Under the pieces are notes generated by a model. That model was not told the origin of the DNA. It saw nothing but the letters and a program-made list of their open reading frames with translations, and made no database searches. A stretch of 64,000 nucleotides of DNA, taken from positions 124,001 to 188,000 of the forward strand of contig JAQOOI010000066.1 in assembly GCA_028554645.1 (NCBI GenBank). The letters are read 5' to 3'. Both the position numbers and the translations under genes were made by a program. The stretch's first letter is position 1. The number at the start of each line of letters is the position of its first letter. This DNA is from Omphalotus guepiniiformis. Taxonomy: Eukaryota; Basidiomycota; Agaricomycetes; Agaricales; Omphalotaceae. Shown here piece after piece: positions 46,494 through 56,567 of this stretch.

Positions 46494-47356
46494 TCAAACA
46501 AGAGGTTCAATAGCACTATCACACAATAGCTCAATCAGTTCATCCTCATGCATAAGTAACACACCTGGGCACTCGGTGAATTGGACTGTATGCTGGGTCT
46601 TTCCATCTCGCTTCAGATTGATCCCATCCACTTGCCATCGTCCTTCGTCCTGGGTGTTTGGTGTTAAGATGAAGTGAAGCTGCATGAGCTGTACGTGGTT
46701 TCGAAGAAGCTTCATGGCGTCAGCCTTTGCAATCATACCCTCCCTGACGGTAGAATGAGGTCTATTCTGAGAGGGGAGAGAGGAAGTGTCAGAAGCTTCG
46801 ATATTTTGATCGGGAACGTTAGCGGTAGCGGTCTTCGGATAGTGTTCATTAAAGAAACTCGTCATTCTAAAGAGCATTGTTAGGGGTGTACAAATTTAGA
46901 GACAGCGAGACGCACCTTTTATCAACGCGTGTCATGAAAACCGAATGAAATTTGGGGTCTTGTGGACAGACCTCATCAATGACGTGTGTCTGGAAGAGTA
47001 TAAGGCATAGTGCATGCAATAAAAATGACTGAGTGGGTCAGCATGATTCGTAGTGGCAGAATACCACACGCAACGTACTCCTCGAAGGTCAGAGGCGTCT
47101 GCGCCAGCAATCTATCATAGTTTTGCAACATGCCATCGATATCTTCGAGTGTGTCCGGGGGCGAAGTGTCCATCCTCATCGCGTTATTAGACTGTTCAAA
47201 CTCACGAAACATTCTGTCCCGCCGTGGAATGTCAGAGCGCACATAATCGCTTGATAATGCCTGCGCTTGGAGGTAGAACGCGACCTTGGTTGCGTGTCCT
47301 TCAGCCAGAGTTGACAGAGGTGATTTCTGTGAACGGCCACCAGCATTCCGAGGCAT
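46494..47356 (-). CDS. uncharacterised protein
   Basis: The gene has three exons. Exon 1 starts MPRNAGGRSQKSPLST at 47356 and runs to QTPLTFEEY. An intron of about 100 bp leads to THVIDEVCPQDPKFHSVF, and a second intron to MTSFFNEHYPKTATA. The last exon has REGMIAKADAMKLLRNHVQ and ECPGVLLMHEDELIELL and ends at 46494. I recognise no family; it is helical and lacks signal or membrane segments. The chromovirus lies only about 37 bp upstream of its start codon, so its promoter is probably disrupted or replaced. The first donor choice (gttgcg) is uncertain. Confidence 0.55.
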
Positions 47357-47393
47357 TGAACGTTGATGCTGGATGGTGGGTTGTCTTGTCAGA

Positions 47394-47602
47394 TGTGAGG
47401 GCTACGAAGACCCTTGCTAGACGGCCGAAAAGAATCAAGAGGAAAGCGAGTTTTGGGCCGAGAAGTTGGCGTTCATTCGACAAGTATACAAAGCTCCCGA
47501 CGACAGGAATATATGCGATACAAAATGAGACACGCAAGAAAGGGTGAGTTTTACATTATATAATATCTACGAAAGGCCATGGTCATAGACCGAACCCTTA
47601 CA
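47394..47602 (-). repeat. 3' LTR of the chromovirus
   Basis: This is 209 bp, starts TG and ends CA, and is identical by eye to the LTR at 53262-53470. The neighbouring ctaccccccattttagag (47603-47620) is, on the minus strand, the polypurine tract AAAATGGGGGG. Confidence 0.95.
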
Positions 47603-47642
47603 CTACCCCCCATTTTAGAGGAAGTGCCATACGCGCTAAGCT

Positions 47643-50600
47643 TTAAAGCTCGGGGTCATAACGCGTCGTCGGCTTGGAGACACGACCAGATCTGGTGGTT
47701 GTCTGAGCCGCGGGCTTGTACTGAGATCTCAATCTCTCGCGTACAAGTGGAGGAGAGGCAGGGCGAGCGAGGGCAGGAGGCGCAGCGGGAACGGCAGGCG
47801 AGGCAGGTTCAGCGGAGGCAGCGAGGTCTGGAGAAGAAGCAGAAGGGTCAGTTGGTGGAAGAGGGATGTATGGTGGTGTATCAGGTATGGTATCGTAACG
47901 CTTTTCAAGGAGTAGTATGTGAGGACGAGGAGCACGAGGATGACGACGATGGAATCTGTCAATAGCCTCGTTATAGGTAGTGGGAATATCATAAATAGAG
48001 ACCCAAGAATTTTCTTCAGAAGGTAGATGCTTCCAAGAAACAAAATACTCGTAGCGATGACCAATTTTGCGAGAATCAAGGATAGATGAAATAAGAGGCG
48101 AGTTGTCAGGAATATCAATAGGAATGGGAGCAGCGTGGATATGGAATTCAGAAGGGTCATGGTAAGGCTCGAGAAGAGAAACATGAAATACAGGATGAAG
48201 ACGAGAAAGATAAGAAGGTAGTTGGAGATGATATGCACGATTGCCGACTGGTCGTAAAATGGGATAAGGACCTAAACGTCGGTGATCGAGCTTTTCAGTA
48301 GGGCGAGTAGTTTTGATATTTCGCCGTAGCAACCAGACAAGTTGGCCAGGTTGGTAAACAGGTGAGGGAAGAGTATGTTGGTCATGATAGTAGGATTGGA
48401 GATTCTGAGCATGGAGGAGTTCAGCACGAAGCTCATCGTGAATAAGACCAAGTCGCTGAGAAAGATCATCGGCGGCAGGGACTGAGCTACGTTCTGTGAG
48501 ATGAGGTTCGAAAATGGGATGAAATCCGAGATTGGCGAAAAATGGAGTGGTTTTGGTGGAAGCGTTCTCGTGATTATTGAACGCGAATTCTGCGAGAGGC
48601 AAATAGTCAACCCAGTCATCCTGTTGATAGGAGACATAGGCACGAAGGTACGTCTCAAGAGTTTGATTCGTACGCTCCGTAAGACCATCCGTCTGAGCAT
48701 GATATGCAGTCGACGTGTTTGATTCAATACCTAAACGGGTCAGTAAACTTTTCCAAAAATGAGAAACAAATAGGGATCCGCGATCCGAAAGGATCGATTC
48801 AGGAAGACCGTGAAGGCGGAAAACACGATCCAAAAACATCCAAGCTAGATCGGCTGCAGTCATAGACTCTCGACAAGGTATGAAGTGAGCAGCTCGGGTG
48901 AGTCTGTCACAAACAACCCAGATGGAGTCATAGTCATGCGAGGGTGGTAATTTGACAATGAAATCCATCGTGATAGCTTGCCAAGGCCTAGAAGGAATAG
49001 AGAGTGGTTGAAGAAGACCGTAAGGTTTATGTCGAGGCTCCTTAATCCGGGGACAAACGTCGCAAGCTTCAACATAACGACAGATATATGTCGTCATGCC
49101 AGGCCAGGAGTAGTCTCTAGATACCAGAGCTGTTGTCCGAGTACGGCCAGGATGTCCTGCTATAACATTATCATGCCGAGATTCGAGAATTTCTCGACGA
49201 AGGGGCGCAGGAACATAAAGTCGACCTTTATGGAAAACCAGATTGTGTTGAACCTCGAAGTCAGAGTCACCATTAGCTACTGCTCGACGCCACTCTAGAT
49301 CATTCTGGAATGCATCCAAGAACTTCGAGAGCATGTTGGAATTGTCAAGCGTAAGAGTGGTGAGAGCCGAAAGTTCATTGGTTCGAACAGGAATAGGAGA
49401 ATCTGAAAAAAGAGACTGTGTGTGGTTTGGAGTCAGTACAACACGAGCTTGCACGTCTAGACGTTCATCTCCCTGTTTGGGAACGAAGTCGGGACGGCGA
49501 GACGGTGCATCGGCCACATTTTGCTGACCAGGAGTCCAAGAAAGATGGAAATTGAAATCGGAAAGAAACATCGCCCAACGAGCTTGTCGTCGATTGAGAA
49601 TGCGAGAAGTCATGAAATATTCCAAATTTTTATGGTCGCAAACAATTGAAATAGAATGAGGAGAACCGAGAAGCCAAGCACGCATCTCGCGAAGGCACTC
49701 AACAACTGCGAGTAACTCCTTATCATGAACATCGTAATTGACCTCAGAAGCCGTCAGCTTCCGGGAGTAATAAGCGACAGGATGGAGATGACCATGTTCA
49801 TCCGGTTGTTGTAAAACACCCGAAATGGCAAAGTCAGAAGCGTCCGTCGCAAGAGTATTTGGAAGGAGAGGGTCAAAGTGAGAAAGAACCGGTGCAGTAG
49901 TGAAAAGAAATTTAAGATGATTAAAGGCAGCTCGAGCGTCATCCGCAAAGGACCAATCAACACCCTTGTGGGTAAGAGAGGTTAAAGGAAGAGTGACCCG
50001 AGAAAACCCGTTAATGAATCGGCGATAGAAATTACAAAAACCAAGAAAAGATTGTAATTGACGTACACTTTGAGGTTCTGGCCAGTCGTTAATGGTAGCG
50101 AGTTTTTTCGGGTTCATTTTGATACCCTCGGCACCAACGATATAGCCCAGAAACTCAACTTCGGATTTGTCAAATTCGCACTTCTTCGGATTTGCACACA
50201 GCGAAGCGTCACGTAAACGATCTAATACTAGACCAACATGACGGTGGTGCTCATCCAGTGTCCTAGAAAATATCAGTATATCATCCAAGTATACCACACA
50301 AACAACATCGAGAAGATCTCGTAACACATCCTGAATAAAAGCCTGCCATGCGGCTGGTGCGTTAGTGAGACCATAAGGAACAATAAGATGCTCGAAAAGC
50401 CCTAAGTGAGTCCGAAAAGCAGTCTTCCATTCGTCGCCCTCTCGTATGCGAAGATGCGAGTAGGCCGACTTGAGATCTACAATCGAAAAATATTTGCAAC
50501 CTTGGACTCGGTCGAGTAAGTCGTCAACAAGCGGTAACGGAAAGCGATTCTTCCGAGTAATAGCATTTAAGCCTCGAAAGTCCACGCATAACCATATTTC

Positions 50601-51920
50601 GCCCGTCTTTTTCTGGGTAAACAGAACCGGTGCTCCAGCCGAAGATGTCGAAGACCGAATATGACCACGTCGAAGATTCGAATGGACATACTCAGCAACA
50701 GCATCACGTTCGAACTGAGTGAGCCGGTACATGCGACTAAATGGTGGTGTTTTCCCTTCTTCAAGTTCGATGTCAATGTCGAATGGTCGATGGGCCGGTA
50801 AACGCTCGAATTCCAAAGGATTGAAAACCGAGTCAGCCCATGGTCGATAATGTTCTGGGAGAGAAGAAGAAAGATCCTCCAGTGGTGGCTCTTCAGGTGG
50901 AGAAGCCTTGGAGTCGTTATCCACGGAAGTGTTAGTAACAAAAGAACGAATATAATGAGAAGAATGGGAATCAAAAAATCGCAAATAAGAAATCCGAGAG
51001 TGTTTGGATTGCTTGAGAAACCGTCGCGGATTGAGAATTTTGATATCTGGTGACTGAGGTGGTGAGGAATCATCAGATGAGTGATCGTCATCCGCAAAGT
51101 TGAACGACGATGTTTTGAGTGAGTTGCCATATCCATTAAGTTGCACAAACGTTGATAAAAACGACGTTCGCGGATGCGGCAAAGAAGGTGAAGGAGTATC
51201 TGCAATTTCAAGATCCACTTGAAGAGGATTAGCAGTAAAGGCAGATAGCGAAAGAGAGTATAAGGGGGAGCTAGATAGACCAAGGCCTAAACCAACACCA
51301 GTATAGTTCAAAGCAGGCTGCATGGAAAGACCACAGCCTTTACCATACACCGTCGTAGGATTGGTCCGCGTGAGACCACAACAGTCGAGCGAAAGAGAGC
51401 TCGAACGCCAGTCAATATGAGGATTGTGCCGGCGTAACCAATCGAGACCAAAAATAAGAGGATAACTAACAGAAACAACAGAAAGAGACATCGTCTCATC
51501 ATGAGAACCAACAGACAAATTAGCGATTACATCCTGGGTGATCAGTCCAGAAGCAATCGGCCTATTGTCTATAGCAATAACAGGTGTCGGGACATCTTTA
51601 AGACGTCTCGAAATATTGTGACGAGAAGCAAATTTGTCCGAAATGCAAGATGTCGAAGCTCCAGAGTCGATAAGAGCATGAGTATGAATGGGAGAATGAT
51701 TGGGAAAGCGCATCGTAACCGAAATAAGAAAATGGGCAGGAGAATTTAGGAAGGTACCATTTGCGAAGACAAATGATGGAGGAGGAAGTCGAATAGAAGA
51801 GTATGAGCCGTCAACGTTTCGTGCGACTCGAGGCTCCGGTTCTCGGTTTAAAACCTGAGCAGAGAGCGCCCCAACACTAACCGGAGACTCTGGGGCATTC
51901 GAAAAGTCACTGGTTAGGCT
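47643..51920 (-). CDS. pol: Pol polyprotein: protease, RT, RNase H, integrase, chromodomain
   Basis: The open frame can be read from the frameshift site at 51920 (first own ATG at 51713, 1,356 codons) to 47643. In order it has an aspartic protease (ALIDSGASTSCISDK), RT (LCVDFRGLNAITRKNRFPLP and VVYLDDILIFSRTLDEHH), RNase H (TLATDASDFAISGVLQQ), and integrase with its zinc finger (CDVCPRIKEPRHKPYG) and DDE core (MDFIVKLPPSHDYD, SDRGSLFVSHFWK, DGLTERTNQTLETYLR). A C-terminal chromodomain (YFVSWKHLPSEENSWV) precedes a Pro/Ala-rich tail. The chromodomain directs integration to marked chromatin in this family. No stops or shifts are present. It is produced by -1 frameshifting from gag, or less likely by internal initiation. 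Confidence 0.95.
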   Translation of the reverse strand, partial: SLTSDFSNAPESPVSVGALSAQVLNREPEPRVARNVDGSYSSIRLPPPSFVFANGTFLNSPAHFLISVTMRFPNHSPIHTHALIDSGASTSCISDKFASRHNISRRLKDVPTPVIAIDNRPIASGLITQDVIANLSVGSHDETMSLSVVSVSYPLIFGLDWLRRHNPHIDWRSSSLSLDCCGLTRTNPTTVYGKGCGLSMQPALNYTGVGLGLGLSSSPLYSLSLSAFTANPLQVDLEIADTPSPSLPHPRTSFLSTFVQLNGYGNSLKTSSFNFADDDHSSDDSSPPQSPDIKILNPRRFLKQSKHSRISYLRFFDSHSSHYIRSFVTNTSVDNDSKASPPEEPPLEDLSSSLPEHYRPWADSVFNPLEFERLPAHRPFDIDIELEEGKTPPFSRMYRLTQFERDAVAEYVHSNLRRGHIRSSTSSAGAPVLFTQKKTGEIWLCVDFRGLNAITRKNRFPLPLVDDLLDRVQGCKYFSIVDLKSAYSHLRIREGDEWKTAFRTHLGLFEHLIVPYGLTNAPAAWQAFIQDVLRDLLDVVCVVYLDDILIFSRTLDEHHRHVGLVLDRLRDASLCANPKKCEFDKSEVEFLGYIVGAEGIKMNPKKLATINDWPEPQSVRQLQSFLGFCNFYRRFINGFSRVTLPLTSLTHKGVDWSFADDARAAFNHLKFLFTTAPVLSHFDPLLPNTLATDASDFAISGVLQQPDEHGHLHPVAYYSRKLTASEVNYDVHDKELLAVVECLREMRAWLLGSPHSISIVCDHKNLEYFMTSRILNRRQARWAMFLSDFNFHLSWTPGQQNVADAPSRRPDFVPKQGDERLDVQARVVLTPNHTQSLFSDSPIPVRTNELSALTTLTLDNSNMLSKFLDAFQNDLEWRRAVANGDSDFEVQHNLVFHKGRLYVPAPLRREILESRHDNVIAGHPGRTRTTALVSRDYSWPGMTTYICRYVEACDVCPRIKEPRHKPYGLLQPLSIPSRPWQAITMDFIVKLPPSHDYDSIWVVCDRLTRAAHFIPCRESMTAADLAWMFLDRVFRLHGLPESILSDRGSLFVSHFWKSLLTRLGIESNTSTAYHAQTDGLTERTNQTLETYLRAYVSYQQDDWVDYLPLAEFAFNNHENASTKTTPFFANLGFHPIFEPHLTERSSVPAADDLSQRLGLIHDELRAELLHAQNLQSYYHDQHTLPSPVYQPGQLVWLLRRNIKTTRPTEKLDHRRLGPYPILRPVGNRAYHLQLPSYLSRLHPVFHVSLLEPYHDPSEFHIHAAPIPIDIPDNSPLISSILDSRKIGHRYEYFVSWKHLPSEENSWVSIYDIPTTYNEAIDRFHRRHPRAPRPHILLLEKRYDTIPDTPPYIPLPPTDPSASSPDLAASAEPASPAVPAAPPALARPASPPLVRERLRSQYKPAAQTTTRSGRVSKPTTRYDPEL

Positions 51921-51926
51921 TTTCCC
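51868..51926 (-). promoter_or_regulatory. -1 ribosomal frameshift signal, gag to pol
   Basis: The slippery heptamer G GGA AAA (plus-strand TTTTCCC, 51920-51926) lies in the gag frame one codon before the TAA stop (51916-51914). Slipping by -1 enters a frame that is open without interruption into pol. Downstream, CTAACC (51917-51912 with its neighbour) can pair with GGTTAG (51882-51877), and GCCCC (51896-51892) with GGGGC (51872-51868), in the crossed order of an H-type pseudoknot. The heptamer is directly seen; the fold is inference. Confidence 0.75.
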
Positions 51927-53110
51927 GAAGGAGAAGCCTTTTTACCCTTCGCCTTCCTCTCCTCGATACGCTTTTTGGCGGAGGGAGAAAGGTTAGGGCA
52001 GGGAGAGTCAATAGTATGACCACCAATACCACAATAAAGACATAAGCCCATTGCCTTACGGCGAGCTTTCTCATCCTCCGAGAGCGGGCCTTTAGCTCGC
52101 TTGGTTGCCGCAGCATCAATCTGCATTGGCTCCCCTGGAGAAAGAGTTGTTGTGGTGGTGGTAACAGGAGGCGGAATAAAAGTAGTAGATGAAGCAGTTT
52201 TAGAAGTTGTACCAGATTTCGATGACGATGCGAGAGCAGAACCTTTAGGATTGCGTTTACGCTCCAGTTCACGCTCATGAGCACGGTCATCACAGTCAAT
52301 TGCAAATGAAACATATTCCATGAAGGTTGTGGGACGGTCGGCTCGTTTAACCTGTGAAATGTAATCCTTAGTAACATCCTTCAAACCCTTGTAGAACATA
52401 TTGATTTTCGTAGCCTCGTTCCAGTCGCAGTGAACAGCGAGTTCACCGAAACGAGAGGCATACGCAGCAGTTGATCCCGTCTGTTGTAATTCCTCGATTT
52501 TGCGCTGAGCGCTATAAGCAAGATTTGAATCACCGAAATGTTGTCGAAAAGCGTCCTTGAAAGCGACAAAGTTGCCAACGAGGTCGGGTTTCGAGATCTT
52601 CACACCGCGATACCACTGTCTCGGAGGTCCTTCACCCAAGAACGTAGCCATATATAATGACTTATCCCGGTCCGTCGTCAAAGAATGCCGCTGAAGTTCA
52701 ACCGCATCCCCAATTGAATCGAGGAATTGGTCAACCTCCGACGCTTTTCCTTTAAACGGAGTTGGGGCATTGAATGTGGGTTTCGTGGACGCAGAGGGAA
52801 CATTCGAGGTGGTAGTAGTCGCAGGTAAAACATCTGAAAGAGAAGCCATTTGGTTAACGATATTTTGCATAGCCACTTCCTGAAGTTGTTGTTGGTGTTG
52901 AAGGGTACTCGTGATGGAATTGAAGTTTTGCATCATCATCACATAGTCCCGAATCGAAAGCGTTACCGGTGCTTCTAAATTCAAAGAGGCATCAGCACTA
53001 GAGGAAGGGGTGGAATCACTTTGGGTCGAGTTTGAAGTCTCCTGAGTTTCCATCGTAGAACCAGAACTAAAAGTAGTTGGATTGCGAACGTCCGCTCCCA
53101 ACCCAGACAT
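51914..53110 (-). CDS. gag: Gag with zinc knuckle
   Basis: This frame encodes 398 residues starting MSGLGADVRNPTTFSSG. A disordered Ser/Thr-rich N-terminus is followed by a helical capsid region (FKGKASEVDQFLDSIGDAV, AYSAQRKIEELQQTGST, HCDWNEATKINMFYKGL) typical of Ty3/Gypsy Gag. A Lys-rich stretch precedes a CCHC-type knuckle CLYCGIGGHTIDSPC (C-x2-C-x4-H-x5-C, one residue longer than usual at the end). It forms the particle shell and binds the RNA. It stops at 51914 next to the frameshift site. Confidence 0.93.
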   Translation of the reverse strand: MSGLGADVRNPTTFSSGSTMETQETSNSTQSDSTPSSSADASLNLEAPVTLSIRDYVMMMQNFNSITSTLQHQQQLQEVAMQNIVNQMASLSDVLPATTTTSNVPSASTKPTFNAPTPFKGKASEVDQFLDSIGDAVELQRHSLTTDRDKSLYMATFLGEGPPRQWYRGVKISKPDLVGNFVAFKDAFRQHFGDSNLAYSAQRKIEELQQTGSTAAYASRFGELAVHCDWNEATKINMFYKGLKDVTKDYISQVKRADRPTTFMEYVSFAIDCDDRAHERELERKRNPKGSALASSSKSGTTSKTASSTTFIPPPVTTTTTTLSPGEPMQIDAAATKRAKGPLSEDEKARRKAMGLCLYCGIGGHTIDSPCPNLSPSAKKRIEERKAKGKKASPSGKA

Positions 53111-53261
53111 AATCCAAGGTCGGACACGTCAAGGTTGTGAGGTTGTGGAATGAAAAAGACCAGAACACGAAGGTGTTGCCAGCAAACGAAAAGATCACGT
53201 GACTATCCGGAAACCGGATATAAAGAAGCCGAGAATAGAACCGAACGAGGTCGAATGAAAC

Positions 53262-53470
53262 TGTGAGGGCTACGAAGACCCTTGCTAGACGGCCGAAAAG
53301 AATCAAGAGGAAAGCGAGTTTTGGGCCGAGAAGTTGGCGTTCATTCGACAAGTATACAAAGCTCCCGACGACAGGAATATATGCGATACAAAATGAGACA
53401 CGCAAGAAAGGGTGAGTTTTACATTATATAATATCTACGAAAGGCCATGGTCATAGACCGAACCCTTACA
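53262..53470 (-). repeat. 5' LTR of the chromovirus
   Basis: This is the copy preceding gag on the minus strand, identical to the 3' LTR. The sequence right after it (gtttcattcgacctcgttcg on the minus strand) should hold the primer-binding site; I could not match it to a particular tRNA. Confidence 0.95.
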
Positions 53471-53561
53471 TCAGAGCCTTGATAGGGGAAGGTTTTAAAG
53501 TGACAGTCACATGTCCTGTTATCATCAACGGGTCCGACTTGTGTCTTGTTTCTCAACCACC

Positions 53562-54814
53562 ATGCCGGAACGCGGTCACAAACGCAAACGCAGTCTCCAG
53601 GACACACCTGTCGACCTTTCCAAGATGAGAATGGTGTTAAGCTGTCTGGATGCTCTTAAGACAGAGTTGGACGGGATTGAAGAAACAGAGGAGGAAATGG
53701 ACAGCATCTCGAAGCATGTACTAGCGCTGGAGGAGATTCTAAAGGGAGTGAAGAAACCAGTATGTTCCGCATTGGTATGCATTTATTGATAATTATGTTG
53801 CTGTAGAGAGTAACTTTCTCGACCGTCAAAGCAGAACACCTCAAGAGGGGTGGCGTAATTCGGAAGCGTCTCGTTTTCAAGCACGAGAAAGTAACCGAGT
53901 TGGTGAAGGCACCGGCAACAACCGCAGTAGACGCTGAAATCACAGATCTCTACTCACAAATCAAAAAGATATATGCGCATGTGAATATGGATGTGCGTCA
54001 TTCTTCAATTTACTCTTCGTTTGGTCATCTAAATGTAATTGGAACACTTGCACGTATGCAGTACGAACCAGGATCACGAATGATTCTTGACGCAGTACTG
54101 CTGGCGTTGGCGGCGATGGCATCAGCCGAACAGCGGAATGTGGCCATTCTTCCAGAGATGAGGATTGCTCAGGGTGACGGGGTTCAGATCACTCACCCCG
54201 TTTCGGGATATGAACTGTGGTTGAGCGGCAATGTCGACTATGCCCTTCTCGAGTATGACAATATCTGGGACTACAAGGGTAAGTCAGATTATCATTGTCG
54301 TAACCCTTCACTTCATGAATTGCTGAATGGCCTTCCCCAGATCGCTTGCTTGCCCCTGGTGGTTCCAGAGATGATGCATTTGAGATTTCCAACGGTCGCA
54401 TCTTCTTAGTGAGAGCCAAACGGCAGAGTCTTGAACAAACTCTAGTCTTCTATATTCCTGAAGCTGTTAGTCAGGCGATTGCATTGTTAAAGACTGCGAA
54501 GTATGTCACCACTGCCTGATCATCTTCTTTAACTGAATGCTCTTGTTCAGCATTCCAGAAGTCCGATTCTGTCTATCCGATGGGTTTTCGTGGATCTTCT
54601 TTCTCTTGAAGTCGGAAGACGGGAAAATGACATACTATGAATCGGCGATACGCCGTTTGAGCAGGGATGTCTTGGAGAGCTCTGATATACCGTTGCGGGA
54701 GATCGTACATCTTATTTGTCAATGGGTAAGCCTCAATATCATCATATATCTAACAGTTTTTAATGGATTCTTTAGCTGAAGCCCACTATGACTGATTTGT
54801 TTGTATTACAGTAA
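53562..54814 (+). CDS. uncharacterised mushroom-type protein, possible PD-(D/E)XK fold
   Basis: Proposed start MPERGHKRKRSLQDTP at 53562 (context ACCACCATG; another in-frame ATG at 53511). Five to six exons keep frame: SKHVLALEEILKGVKKP, RVTFSTVKAEHLKRGG, DLYSQIKKIYAHVNMDVRHS, SGYELWLSGNVDYALLEYDN, DRLLAPGGSRDDAFEISNGR, IFLVRAKRQSLEQTL, IPEVRFCLSDGFSWIFFLL, and a last exon ending FVLQ-stop. The pattern G-N-V-D-Y...I-F-L-V-x-A-K is like the core of a restriction-endonuclease fold, but the usual Glu before A-K is Arg here, so catalysis is doubtful. The family is widespread in mushrooms as hypothetical proteins. Its promoter has been separated from its divergent partner by the chromovirus. Confidence 0.6.
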
Positions 54815-54859
54815 GCTAGAAGCCGTCCACATCGAGATATTTACTCAACTCTAAGTCGT

Positions 54860-55840
54860 AACAAATGTGTCTTCACATATTAACTCAGTTTCCGTTTGGC
54901 TTTTGTTTAGTAATCTGGTCGATTTCGACGAGACAACGGAGGAAGGAAACGGATTCCGGTGGAAAGACATGGAGGCTGTATTGCGCGTCCTTCTTCCCCA
55001 CGTGTCACGTTGGAGAACCTTCGAGTTGCTCACTGACACCTGGACCCCAATTTTTACATTCCTCTGGTATTCGCGCCGCGTTAAGGAAGCGCCGGTCGCG
55101 ATGCAATGCTTACTTTGCAACGAAAGGACAAGAATTTCCTCCAACGAGATTGAAGCTTCCAATGGCGTTGTTTGGTGGTAGAAATTTGGAGAAGCTACGG
55201 GAGTTGTCCCAGCTGGACGAAAAGGATGGCTGGATGGCTGGAACACGGCTTTCCGGGTTCCTGTCCTTGAGAATCTGCGGAAATTCATTTAGATCTGGTT
55301 GACCTGGATTACACGATTGAGCTTCTATCTATTATCTATTCTTCAGATGCCGACTCTTGAGCATCTTGTAGTGGAGGATTTTGCTCGAACATTGAACCCC
55401 CTTCAGCCACAGGACTCGGCTCGATTCCTGGATTGGGTGTCTGGCGACAACAATCGTTGCTTCAGCCTCTCCTCCATTCATTCCCTCGAGCTGTATGGGA
55501 GCCGGGTTGAGACAGCTCCGCTGTCCAACGCACTCCAAAAAACCACCGCTCTCCGTCATTTGACTCTTTCCCTTTCTTCCACCCTGTATCCGCGCTTCAT
55601 ACTCCGAACGCCAACGGCACGCTGCCTTGTCCACTCCTCGAAGACCGTCGCTGTTATCATGCCGACCTCGATGATCTTGATCAAGTCATCCATGCCCAAG
55701 GTCCACTTGGGTACCTCAGACGAATCCATTTTAACATTGAGCCTTCCACAGCCATCTTTGGTACAATAGAAGCCACGGATATCCAACTGTTCCTGGACAC
55801 TTCAACTGACGACGAGGAAAACTCAGAGCCCGAAGAGTAG
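54860..55840 (+). pseudogene. F-box/LRR-type protein relic
   Basis: Blocks read AVLRVLLPHVSRWRTFELL, then MPTLEHLVVEDFARTLNPLQ, SLSSIHSLELYGSRVETAPL and TTALRHLTLSLSSTLYP. After a frame change they continue DDLDQVIHAQGPLGYLRRI and ATDIQLFLDTSTDDEENSEP-stop at 55840. This is the usual layout of the large F-box/leucine-rich family of Agaricomycetes. Stops near 54855, frame changes near 55085, 55190 and 55600, and no F-box at the start indicate a decayed 3' part. Confidence 0.65.
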
Positions 55841-56015
55841 ATGGCTAGAAATATCATGCGCTTCACGAATAGTTCCACGATGGACAATCATGCCTTTACC
55901 TTCCTATCCTAGCGCTTTATAACCACGCATGACGAGGACTTGCTCATCAGTATTTCTGGGGGTGGGCATTTGGTTCTGTGTTAACATGAAGACGACGACT
56001 GCGTCATCACGCCCA

Positions 56016-56395
56016 CTCGCGATGCCTCCTGGAAGGCGTCAATGAGGGTGTATGCCATATCAAAGATGAAGACGCCGCGAACACCACGGCAGTCGATTCC
56101 TGACTGTAACGCTGTTGTTGCCACCAAGATGGTGTATTTCCCGTCAACCCAGTCCTGGTTGATGTGTTGAGATCTTCTGCATTAGGGCCATCTTCGTTGG
56201 AAGCTTAATAGAGCTCGCAGCACAAGGCAGTTGCAACTTCTTTTCCCAGCTGAATGGTGGGCACAAAGACAAGATAGTGCTGATCCTTGGGAGGAATCTG
56301 GAGTGTGGCTTGAAACTGCTTGAAGCAGGTTTTCATCCATGCCCTGAGTTTGGGCCTGGCGGCCATGCCTGAATACACCTTACCAGTACTCCTGG
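56016..56395 (-). pseudogene. RecQ-like helicase relic
   Basis: On the minus strand, KDQHYLVFVPTIQLGKEVA is followed by a stop and, in another frame, WVDGKYTILVATTALQSGID, then GVRGVFIFDMAYTLIDAFQE and ASRVG. This follows helicase motifs IV-VI of the RecQ-like proteins abundant in mushroom genomes (usual form: LVATNALGAGIDYPHIR ... QEVGRAGRD). The arginine-finger motif is altered and frames are broken, so it is a fragment. Confidence 0.6.
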
Positions 56396-56567
56396 CACAG
56401 CCGTTTGGTACATGTGGAATATTTTATGATTCTTTCCGACAGAGGGCGATCTGCTGATGGCTGAAACGTTCGCAGAATCTAATTCTTTAAAAATACGTGA
56501 GGAATATTATTGCAAGAAGGGTGCAAAAACGCAAAGTATAATGACCCAGTCCGTTCTTTCAACTTCC

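Larger units (their letters stand above)
47394..53470 (-). mobile_element. full-length Ty3/Gypsy chromovirus (LTR retrotransposon)
   Basis: A 6,077-bp element on the minus strand. The LTRs are 47394-47602 and 53262-53470, each 209 bp (TGTGAGG...CTTACA), and I saw no difference between them base for base. The flanking 5-bp duplication is TCAGA (47389-47393 and 53471-53475). A purine tract lies just inside the 3' LTR. gag (53110-51914) and pol (to 47643) are both open. Identical LTRs mean a very recent insertion. It sits in the short shared promoter of two divergent genes. Confidence 0.95.
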
